Below are positions 21,626 through 30,101 of a DNA stretch of 64,000 nt, piece by piece (the stretch's first letter is position 1; every line of letters starts with the position of its first letter). Below the pieces are notes generated by a model. It was not told the DNA's origin. It saw only the letters and a list, made by a program, of their open reading frames with translations, and did not search any database. This stretch comes from Gracilariopsis chorda. Lineage: Eukaryota; Rhodophyta; Florideophyceae; Gracilariales; Gracilariaceae. The stretch spans positions 186,001 through 250,000 of the forward strand of contig NBIV01000016.1 in assembly GCA_003194525.1 (NCBI GenBank), given 5' to 3'. The position numbers and the translations under genes are program-made.

Positions 21626-21829
21626 TGAAACAGACATCGCGACCGCCGGGGTCAAGGTGCCGTGTACTGCACTTTGAATTGCTTGGATCTCCGCCGTTGC
21701 GTCCGTTGGGTCGACTTGCCACCATTCGTTCGCTTTGTCAACAACTGTGACGCGTTAGCTGCAGAAGGAGGGGAGACTATCAACGGTACAGAAGAACAGT
21801 CCTTATAAAGGTATATCCCAGTCGTTGCA
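21626..21829. mobile_element. Solo LTR-like element, copy 1 (204 bp)
   Basis: The element starts TGAAACAGACATCGCGACC and ends CCCAGTCGTTGCA, so it has the TG...CA ends of LTRs. It is flanked on both sides by ATGCC (21621-21625 and 21830-21834), an exact 5-bp target duplication. A second copy of equal length lies at 52898-53101, and the similarity between copies starts and stops exactly at these ends. A TATAAAG sequence occurs near 21804. No internal retrotransposon region is adjacent, so a solo LTR is the simplest reading. The strand is unknown. Confidence 0.8.
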
Positions 21830-22548
21830 ATGCCCCCTTGAATGAAGGTATGACTTCTCACCACAGACCTGTGACGCCGAAGAGATGAGCCGGAGAAGAG
21901 CAGAGAAGATGGTCCAGAGAAAGAGATAGGCATGATCGCGATGAAATACCGATTGATGTTATACTGGTACCATCCGGACGTTTGATTGTCTCGGGGAACA
22001 GATTTGATCCATCCTCATTCGAGCTCGTAGGTTTTTAAGCCGGTAAAAACCCCTGTGCTCCACAGTGCTTACGTCGAGAACACGCGGAGTGGTGTCCCTT
22101 CTGCTGGCGCAAGACACAGTGACTGCCGACACTATGATACCCAAGGGTATAACGATAGCCTGTTCCACTATACCTAAACAACTTGATCAAGATGAAAGAG
22201 GTAAGAGGGTTTGTATTTGTGGTATGACACGAAGAAGTGAGCCCTAAGTCACTCACGTCATATTACCGTTAGCGATAACAGGAGCTTTGTGTACGAGTAG
22301 TTCTCTACGAACGTCACAGCTGCTAGCAAGATATCACCCAAAGTGAATTCCGGAATAGAACGTTGTTTGCGAGACAAGTATGTGTCACATGCTCCCAATG
22401 AACAACTTTCATTACTACAGAACTTGTCATTACTATCCAACCAATGTTAAGGAGTATGTGAAACAAAATAGACCGACAAAGATCCTTTCATCGTCATAAC
22501 ATTACATTCTACCAGTCCAACATAAGACCAGGCACAAGTGCAGAATTA

Positions 22549-22650
22549 TTAGGGGAATTTAGACGTCGAATAGATAATTAGCATCTACTTCAGAAAGCGA
22601 ATACCGTTGCCTTGGAATTAGATGCATGTGCACGTAACCACACACACATA
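22549..22650. repeat. Dispersed repeat, copy without insertion
   Basis: The segment TAGGGGAATTTAGACGTCGA through AATACCGTTGCC and a CACACACA stretch is also present at 52851-53160. There it is split by the 204-bp LTR-like element. Here the two halves are contiguous, apart from about a dozen bases around the junction. This copy therefore represents the empty site. The identity of the repeat is unknown. Confidence 0.7.
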
Positions 22651-23175
22651 GATGCGTGCAGAAGAAATCTAGACGAGTTTCCGTACCGTTCGTATACATA
22701 GAGCCCGAACTCCCAGTTCACTAGAATTGTGAGTTCGGAATAGTATTCTTGTCATCATAACTCAGTACTTTTGCCCTTTTGCATGTCTCTCACAGTAAGG
22801 CCGTTCTTCTAGTAGCAAAAAGAAGTTCTTGAACTCCCCAGGAAGCGCGCCCGTGGCCCTACCAATTCAATTATTTCCCGGGAGAATTGCTCGCACGTTC
22901 TCTCAACGAAATGATTATGGTTTTCGTAAGATAAACATCCAAGCCACAAAGTCAGATATGACCTGCAGTCGGACCGCTTTGAACAAACATTCTTTGGTTG
23001 GGCCTATTGTTTCGAGTTCCCATGTCTGACGTGGAAACGATTGCTCTCGAGCCTTGCAACACAGACTGCAAACCCAAAAGGTTAAAAACCTGAAGAGTTT
23101 CGTAAACAGAACACCGCAGGCACAAGGCGTAGAAGCAGTGCAATTTGATAGGATTGTTCTTCGTCAGAGCTCTAC

Positions 23176-24330
23176 ATGGTTTCACAACGAAACCGATTCT
23201 TCAGCCTTTTTGTGAGGTTCTCTATCGTTGTCTGGATTGGATCGGTGACAACAGTACATGGGAGGAATTGGTTTTACACTGAGGTTCCAAATCCATCAAA
23301 TGATATCGGAGGAAAGTGTGGCCACTTTGGAAAGTTGAAGTATGTGTGCGACCCAGAGATGTACCTAGCTCCTAAAGAAGCAGATAAGATCGATCTCCTG
23401 CTTACATACATCCGAAACGGCACTCATGGTTTCAAAAAGGTTCAGTGCACTGATGAAGCCGCTCAGCCGGTGGAAAAAGGCCCAGAAGTTCTAGTGGTAG
23501 TGCTCAGCTCTTTGAAGCGCTCTCTTTTCGAAACCGGATCCAAAGATTTGCGTGCTTGTCGTTTTGCCACCAAACTCATTGGACGATGGAATGTAGGCGC
23601 TTCGTCATGCGGGTATGGGGTTATTATACTGCTCTCTGTTCAAAACCGCGCGATAGCGGTGTCTCCCACGGTGTACGCAAAGATCAAAATCACTGAAAGA
23701 GTGAAGGAAGGAGTGAAGCAACTAATGCAAAAGACGGTGAGGCATAAAGAATACGGAGAATCTTTACTTGACGCAGTCGATGCCGTTGGAACCGTACTAG
23801 CCGATGGTACACCGCCGTTCAGCTTAGGTATCAGTGTGAACAAAGTTTTCCAAAACCTGAGCGCAGTAGCAATGGTGGGCTTGATGGGACTCATGTGCTA
23901 TATTGCTTACTCTAAAGTTCATCTTCAGCACGAACTTCCAGGCACCACGAAAGTGGTTCACCGAGTCATAGGTGGCCCTTTTGCTGAATATGCAGCTATT
24001 GCTGATACCGATAAACAGGACGCTGGGAAAGTGGTCAAAAAGAATGTCTATGCCACTTGCGCAATTTGCCGTCTTGCCATAGAAAACGAATGGGATTTGG
24101 ACACCGAAGCAATGTTCTGCTCTGATGAACCTCACGACACTAGCGATGAAGATGATCCCTTGCTGGAAGAAATAGTGATCAACGACGATGATGCATGGAA
24201 GCGTTTTGCGTGTGAGCACCCGGTTCACGTGAAGTGTTACATGCAAACGGTTGAGGAACACCTGAAACCGTCAGATATACAGGAAATGCTGTGCCCAAAG
24301 TGCTGTGCCCAAAGTGCTGGGCTAAGGTGA
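23176..24330 (+). CDS. Membrane-anchored TPM domain protein with C-terminal RING-H2 finger
   Basis: The protein has 384 residues. A signal peptide lies at about 1-29 (FFSLFVRFSIVVWIGSVTTV). It is followed by a TPM domain (about 35-205), recognised from CGHFGKLKYVCDPEMYL, VVVLSSLKR, RFATKLIGRWNVG and CGYGVIILLSVQNR. One membrane helix lies at about 228-248 (LSAVAMVGLMGLMCYIAYS). The predicted cytosolic tail ends in a RING-H2 pattern: C295, C298, C346, H348, H351, C354, C373, C376. The loop between the second and third ligands is long and acidic. The TPM part resembles the extracellular domain of animal MOLO-1-type proteins, including the CDP motif. A RING finger suggests a transmembrane ubiquitin ligase. 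Both assignments are inferred from motifs only. The ATG at 23176 opens directly into the signal peptide. Confidence 0.82.
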   Translation: MVSQRNRFFSLFVRFSIVVWIGSVTTVHGRNWFYTEVPNPSNDIGGKCGHFGKLKYVCDPEMYLAPKEADKIDLLLTYIRNGTHGFKKVQCTDEAAQPVEKGPEVLVVVLSSLKRSLFETGSKDLRACRFATKLIGRWNVGASSCGYGVIILLSVQNRAIAVSPTVYAKIKITERVKEGVKQLMQKTVRHKEYGESLLDAVDAVGTVLADGTPPFSLGISVNKVFQNLSAVAMVGLMGLMCYIAYSKVHLQHELPGTTKVVHRVIGGPFAEYAAIADTDKQDAGKVVKKNVYATCAICRLAIENEWDLDTEAMFCSDEPHDTSDEDDPLLEEIVINDDDAWKRFACEHPVHVKCYMQTVEEHLKPSDIQEMLCPKCCAQSAGLR

Positions 24331-27300
24331 ACTGCGGCGGACCCTATGCTGAAAAGAACTGGAGCAGTTGTAACGGCAGTTATTCAGAGACATTTTCATG
24401 TCCCGGTAGCACGAGAATAACTTCCTGATACAATATGGCAGCAATCGTTCTTTGTGGGCGGTCTCACTCATGAGTACACGCCGCATCAAACTTCTCCAAA
24501 GAACAGGGCTGTCAAACTTTGCACCACAAGGACTGGAGTTCAGCCGTGACTGCCGGTTCCAAAGTATGATTCTGGAGAAATATCCATGGGAACTTGAGAA
24601 GGAATGAGACACCGTTTCACGTACAAGTTCTGCTCCGAGAAAGTGGGGTTTGTGGGTTTTTGTGCTAGAAGCTTAGGCGCAAGGACGGAGTTGCACAACG
24701 CCCTCACTGAAAGCAAGGTTGGATGAGATATTCCCTCAACCAGGACTTCAGACCTCGGCGGGTGGAACTGAATTGCCATGAGAAAGTCTCCCTCATCACA
24801 TTAGTATCCGGCGCAAGGCCGACTTCGCACCATTTTTCCAGATGGGCTACGACAGCTTTCACGCCCCTGCCTAAGGGTACACACAAGAGCACTCATGAAT
24901 ATCAGCAACCGTGAAAGACTTCGGTGGGGATTGCTCCATAAATCAGGAGCCTAAGACACAGAGCAGTGGTGGTAGTGGTCCGGGCGGTTCAATCGATGGG
25001 TCTGAGAGTTCGGCTAGGTTTTTACGATATCGAAAACTTCGTTCGCCAGAGTTTAACGACCTTGGAACTGGCCCTTCCTCTCCTTTAATTTAACGATGGC
25101 ATCTCTTACCGGTGAGCGCGGCTTCACTTGTGGAAGCACTAAGTATTCTACGATATTCTTTACCTTTCGTCTGTGATTTACATACAAACTCTTTCATAGA
25201 CAAATTCAACGCCTCCCTACTAGTGCCGCCATAAGTACGTAATGCTTCTCACATGAAGCACCATACGATAGGTGTTCGCTTGTTCATGTGGGCGTGTCTC
25301 TAATTCCGAGGCAAAGGTCACCTCTATGTAGAAGGCTAACTATTTACTTCAGCGATAATTCCCATAGTGGATCCGTTCGAGTCAATTTGGCTTCCTCCTG
25401 CGGCTTATCTTCATAGCTTAGTTTTTTACAGCCTTTTTGGAATGTCAGTTGTCCAACTGTGAGCTTACGCTGTAACCGCTGTAAAAGGGAGAAGAGAGAT
25501 AGAGCTAGCCTTAGACATTTTGTCGGTTTTCCATCAACTACAGTACTCTTCTGTATTCCACTGACGTTTTCTCGTGCATGCTTGAGAGCAAAAATTCTGG
25601 TTTTTACGGTCGTGGCCGTCGCTGCCAAGGGTACTGCTCTTCTGCTGTTCTTAACGACGTTTATGGACGTCCTCATTCTTCTCAATTATGAGACGATTCA
25701 GTGTCCGTACTACAGACTCTGTACTACAGAGTCTGTAGGCAGCAACTATGGAACGGCAAGTGTTCCACTTGCACTTGAACGTTTCACTAGTAGATCTTTG
25801 TCAGTACCATTTTGGATGATATGTCAGTCAGTTGGCCCTTGAGAAACGAACTCCGTATTTACATACGGTGAGCTGAAGTTGCAAGAGCAGGGCACAAGCG
25901 ATCGCTAACCATTTATCCTGGTGCTTTCACCCTATCGTTTACAGGGCTATCGGTGAATTTGAGTGCAAAGGGTAAGGCCCGTGACTCTGGTTGTCTCCCG
26001 GTTAATATTTATTCCTTACCGGTGAGATGCCCCAGGCGGTATGGTGTACTGTATATTAAAGCTACAATATAGCTCACGACCAGGTGTCAAATTGTGAATT
26101 ATCGGTTTGATATATTCCTCATTCGACTTCCTATGCAAATCGAGACCTTATTTATTCTTTTTTCAATAATCTGCGTGCAACCTTCGTGGATATATAACCA
26201 CAATGATGGCTAAACCCTAATTAGGAGACCTGCAACGACCCGACGTGCGTATTCTCACCCCTCACGGTCTTTTGACGCAGTTTGATCTGGCAGTGAAGAA
26301 TCTTTCAATTGAATATCTTAAGGCTACAACGAGAAGTAACAATGGAGAGTTAAGTTACGTATAAGGGAAAGGTGAGCGTATAGCTGTGGGAAGACTGCTA
26401 TGATGTATCAGCACGAAACACGGCAAACTCTTTGATGGATATTTGATTGCTCAATGGCGTATTCGCCTCACTGCATGTATTATTCCACGAAGAAGTTGGG
26501 GAAAACGATAGTTGGTCCTCCAGTTTGTGTTACAAAGCTATAACTGCACTGCATTGGGGGCCATCAACTTTCATACACCAGATTTTCTGTTGCTTCCGAG
26601 CTCTTTGCAGAAAAGTATAGAGAAATTGGCACGTTCTTTACGTTTGTTGAACCGACTGAAACTCAACCTTTGGTACTGATACACTCAAGCTATCAAAAGA
26701 AGGCTAAAGCTACCGTACAGGCAACGCAACCCTCATCGGTCGCATCGCTTCTACGAAACGCTGGCGGCATTTGTGTTCTATGCGAGACAGTACAGTCAAC
26801 ACTTCAAGATATCCAGCGCGACCATGTGCATGGTTGACGTTGAATTCCCGATTAAACCCGCACACAGAAAGTTCGCATGAAGTAACACAGTGCCATTTAC
26901 AGAAGCAGATAAGACATGAACCAGAGTCATGTTGTCGATATAATCCCACGGAGTGAAGTTCAAAAAAGGGGCTTCTAACGTGGTATGCGCCTTGTCTACG
27001 GTGCTCAGAAAAACGGCCTCCTCCACGGACATTAGTCGTGAAGGTCAGTCGCAGCGATAAGATTTGTACAAGTGTTTGAATGTGCGAACACAGCAAAGTC
27101 ACAGCCACGAAAATTCCTTCGTAGTATATCAAACTTCGTCGATACGTACAGTGCGGCGATGGTTTTCAAACTGTGTTGAGGACTTCTAGAAAAGACGAGA
27201 CACAACAGTGCCCAGAGTACCGCATCACACGTTAAAACGAGAGCTTCGGTGGACAGTTTTGAGGATTAGAGGCTGCTGTGGTATCGACATGTGCGCAGTA

Positions 27301-27436
27301 AACGTGCTTGAGGGCTCTGAAGTATCGGTATAGACGGCCACTGTACAAGGAACAGCACCGTACTGTCCGTCAAACAGCTAGGCAAGAGCGTTGACTGCAG
27401 CAATTGTTGAAACCATGTCGAGAAAATGGGCGCTGC
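24331..27436. other. Long intergenic region, no gene seen
   Basis: About 3.1 kb follows the TPM-RING gene. Open frames reach 140 codons, but they overlap on opposite strands and show no domain. A 29-bp palindrome lies at 25710-25738. The sequence CTTACCGGTGAG occurs at 25105 and again at 26015. An AAACCCTAA telo-box-like word occurs near 26213. Nothing else stands out. Confidence 0.5.
25710..25738. repeat. Perfect 29-bp palindrome
   Basis: The arm CTACAGACTCTGTA (25710-25723) is followed by a single C and its exact reverse complement (25725-25738). There are fourteen pairs without mismatch. Confidence 0.9.
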
Positions 27437-27444
27437 TATATAAA
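27437..27444 (+). promoter_or_regulatory. TATA box of the first secreted mucin-like gene
   Basis: TATATAAA lies 116 bp before the ATG at 27560, in a GC-richer surround. Equivalent boxes precede the two other genes of this family at similar distances. Confidence 0.6.
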
Positions 27445-27559
27445 GTTCCGGTCGAACGTTTCCCGGCACAGATTTTGAAGTCCACTAACAGTTCAAAGTC
27501 GTTCCGCTACTTTCCTTTTGCAAACCCGAGAAGTTGCTAAAAAAGAAGTATAATCAACT

Positions 27560-28348
27560 ATGAAGACGATTGTGATTCTGAGTGTGCTGCTGATTGCTTG
27601 CGGATGTGCTGTGGGTATTCCGTCAGTAGAACGCCAGGGGAAGAGGCCGTACGGCAAGCTGATCAACCTTAATGACCTGGTGGATTTACTCTTCCCGTCT
27701 CCGTCCTCGTCTCCATCTCCATCTATGTCTGCGTCTGCGACGCCGAGTATGAGTGCTGCGGTGACGTATTCCCCCTCTGCATCACCCACAAGCTCCCCGT
27801 CGGCTTCCGCAACTGCTTCGGCATCGGCATCGGCATCGGCATCGGCATCGCCCTCTTCCTCAGCGTCGGCATCGGCATCGCCCTCTGCCTCAGCGTCGGC
27901 ATCGGCATCGCCCTCGGCCTCAGCGTCGGCATCGGCATCGCCCTCTGCCTCAGCGTCGGCATCAGCATCGCCCTCTGCCTCAGCGTCGGCATCGGCATCA
28001 GCGTCGGCATCGCCCTCTGCCTCACCGAGCCCTCAGTGCGCGGTATTAACACCCGGCGTCACAACATCAGTACTTACACTACTCTGTCAGTGCCCAGCGG
28101 GCGGCCCCAGCAACGCTCTTCTGATCCGACCCGAAACACCAGTGATCGGCGGATGTCTAGAAATGTGTCTAGAGGACGATGTAGAGATCCAGAGCGCGTG
28201 CAACGCTGCCTTCAGTCTTCCTGGGGCGGGATCGTTCCGCTACTTCGCATTCGAAGCAGAGGTGCAGGACAATGGATTCGAGCGATGCTGTGAGACGGTT
28301 TGCGGAGGTGTGTATGATGCTCAGCGACAGACATGCTCCGAGGCTTAG
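27560..28348 (+). CDS. Secreted Ser/Ala-repeat, 10-cysteine protein (family member 1)
   Basis: The protein has 262 residues. The signal peptide is MKTIVILSVLLIACGCAVG, followed by IPSVERQGKRPYG. Residues about 55-155 form a Ser/Ala/Pro linker (SASASASP units) encoded by nearly identical 30-bp DNA repeats. The last 105 residues are a compact domain with ten cysteines. Landmarks are TPGVTTSVLTLLCQCP, RPETPVIGGCLEMC, IQSAC, RYFAFEAEV and RCCETVCGG. The same ten cysteines and landmarks occur in the gene at 29397-30101. The linker looks like a site for dense O-glycosylation, so an extracellular-matrix or cell-wall role is inferred. I do not recognise the domain. The start is the ATG at 27560, 116 bp after a TATA box. 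Confidence 0.85.
   Translation: MKTIVILSVLLIACGCAVGIPSVERQGKRPYGKLINLNDLVDLLFPSPSSSPSPSMSASATPSMSAAVTYSPSASPTSSPSASATASASASASASASPSSSASASASPSASASASASPSASASASASPSASASASASPSASASASASASASPSASPSPQCAVLTPGVTTSVLTLLCQCPAGGPSNALLIRPETPVIGGCLEMCLEDDVEIQSACNAAFSLPGAGSFRYFAFEAEVQDNGFERCCETVCGGVYDAQRQTCSEA
27851..28024 (+). repeat. Coding minisatellite, 30-bp units
   Basis: Units starting CCCTCTGCCTCAGCGTCGGC repeat every 30 bp from 27851 to about 28012, with one longer unit near the end. They encode SPSASASASA and differ by only a few bases. That points to recent expansion by slippage or unequal exchange. It is part of the coding frame, not a CRISPR array. Confidence 0.9.
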
Positions 28349-29243
28349 GCATGGGATGCACGATGCTGCGTTGTAGGGGAGCCGGATCATGACACGTGCA
28401 CGCATGCATGGGTAGAGAAGTTGAAGAAGACATGGGTAGGGTTCGGGGGCATCGGAGGGCGGAGAAGGCGTTGAGGAGATAGAGGCTTAGCGTAATGCAT
28501 TGTTGAAACTGCCCATCGCCTTCGGTGATGCGTGCGCTTGGTGTGGGCTCTGCAAAGAAACCACGAATTTGAATACAAGGATAAAGAAAAAAAATTGCTA
28601 AATTCGCGGCGTTGGCAGGGCACAAATTGTGCTCGCGAATTCGTGTGGGGCACACTGTGCCAGCTTGGAGCGAGGCGCCGCACGTAGCGGACGCGCGGCG
28701 CTACGGCGGGCGGCCAGCACGGCGATTACACGCACCACCCGGAAACCGCGTGCGTGTGCGCAGAGCCCTGTTGTCGTCAACCATCTGCGCGAGCCGTTCG
28801 GAGCAAAGCGCACCGAATTCCGTACTCACTGCAAATTCGTTCGTGGCTACACGCAGCCACTGCCCGTTATGACGCGCTAACCAACACCGCCGCTTCCTCC
28901 CTACCCGCTATGACGCCATCCCCCAAATTCACTCCCCACCCAACCGCCGTCACCCATGCTCTAACATGCCGGTCACTGCTCCGCATGCAAGCTCAATCAA
29001 ACGCCAATCACAACTACCCGCCCCTCACAACCTCCCTCAACAGCAGTCACCGTCTTCATTCGCACCCTGAATCTGTCCACCTTTGTACCTCTCTCGCCCC
29101 AGACGCAGATCCCCCTTCCATGCCGGCATCGTCATCGATTCCATTGCTCCCGCGTTTCACACCTACACACTCGCCCATTCCCTTCCCAGTCGTAGCTTCC
29201 CTCCCCATACCTCCTACACGCATACCCGACTCATCACTCCCAC
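28349..29243. other. Intergenic, no gene seen
   Basis: This 0.9-kb spacer lies between the first two genes of the secreted family. A GC-rich patch lies at 28610-28800 and C-rich, CACCC-rich sequence follows to 29230. Several overlapping frames are open because of the skewed composition. None contains an ATG-started protein of recognisable kind. Confidence 0.5.
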
Positions 29244-29250
29244 TATAAAA
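29244..29250 (+). promoter_or_regulatory. TATA box of the second secreted mucin-like gene
   Basis: TATAAAA lies 153 bp before the ATG at 29397 and is followed by CT-rich leader sequence. Confidence 0.6.
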
Positions 29251-29396
29251 GCCTCACTTCACCCATCGCACTACCGCTTCATTGCCTTGTTCCATCCAGC
29301 CTCTACTCCAGCTTCACACCCCTCTCACCGCTTCTTCTTCCAACTGCTCTTCCATCTCTGTTGTCGAAGCCTTGCGTACTTGCTACCTCTCACACA

Positions 29397-30101
29397 ATGA
29401 CTCTTGCGTTCACAGCGATCGCTCTTTGCGTGGCGCTCATCCATTTAGCTCACGCGTCGTCTCCGATCCCTTACGCCCCGAGGGATCATCCGTTGTACAA
29501 CCCGGCGTACTACAATCCGTACTATCGTCATTCGGACCCACAGGTAAGATATCGCCCAGGCTATTATCACCCACCCCCTCCTTCTCCATCGCCTTCGGCC
29601 TCGGCGTCAACCACCCCGACGCCGTCGGCCTCAACTACCCCGACTCCGTCGGTGTCGGCTACTCCGACGCCGTCGGCCTCAACCACTCCCACCCCATCTG
29701 TTTCCATGTCGCCTACTCCCAGCAGTTCACCCAAACCGTCTAACCCTCCGAAGTCTGAGAAGAAATGTCTAGTGTACACCCCAGGAATTCCCACCTCTAT
29801 TCTTAACGTTCAATGTCTGTGCCCAGGAGTGCAGAGTCACGCCATTCAAATTCGTCCCGAAACTCCCACCATTGGAGGATGCATGGAGCGTTGTTACGAG
29901 CATGATGAGTTGATCCAAAAGGCTTGCGACGATGCCTATTACCTACCCGGAGGGGGACCCCCACGTTACTTCGCTTTTAACGACGCTGTCTTGAAGGGCG
30001 GTCAGAGGAGATGCTGCGAGGAGGTCTGCGGAGGTAAATTCAGGATTACTCGCCCAGGCACTCGCTTTTGTGATGAGGTTCCCTACTATCCGTCGTATTA
30101 A
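29397..30101 (+). CDS. Secreted Thr/Pro-repeat, 10-cysteine protein (family member 2)
   Basis: The protein has 234 residues. The signal peptide is MTLAFTAIALCVALIHLAHA. A Tyr/Pro-rich segment follows (YNPAYYNPYY, RPGYYHPPPP). A linker of TPTPSAST units is encoded by about 24-bp DNA repeats near 29600-29700. The C-terminal 10-cysteine domain reads TPGIPTSILNVQCLCPG, RPETPTIGGCMERC, IQKAC, RYFAFNDAV and RCCEEVCGG. It matches the domain of the gene at 27560-28348 cysteine for cysteine, while the linkers share no sequence. The Tyr/Pro-rich stretch resembles cross-linkable wall proteins, but that role is an inference. I chose the ATG at 29397; the frame upstream is open only from a TTG. Confidence 0.85.
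   Translation: MTLAFTAIALCVALIHLAHASSPIPYAPRDHPLYNPAYYNPYYRHSDPQVRYRPGYYHPPPPSPSPSASASTTPTPSASTTPTPSVSATPTPSASTTPTPSVSMSPTPSSSPKPSNPPKSEKKCLVYTPGIPTSILNVQCLCPGVQSHAIQIRPETPTIGGCMERCYEHDELIQKACDDAYYLPGGGPPRYFAFNDAVLKGGQRRCCEEVCGGKFRITRPGTRFCDEVPYYPSY

Larger units (their letters stand above)
21461..23175. other. Repeat-bearing intergenic region
   Basis: About 1.7 kb lies between the LINE relic and the TPM-RING gene. It holds an LTR-like element at 21626-21829 and a second dispersed repeat at 22549-22650. The rest has short open frames on both strands without recognisable domains. Confidence 0.6.

Noticed and set aside
26210..26222. AAACCCTAA telo-box-like word
   Set aside because: A single short word far from any gene start. 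It does not form a telomeric array.
27723..28052. Antisense open frame over the Ser/Ala repeat array, and possible CRISPR-like periodicity
   Set aside because: It is a Met/Pro/Arg-rich shadow of a 30-bp coding repeat. There are no unique spacers.
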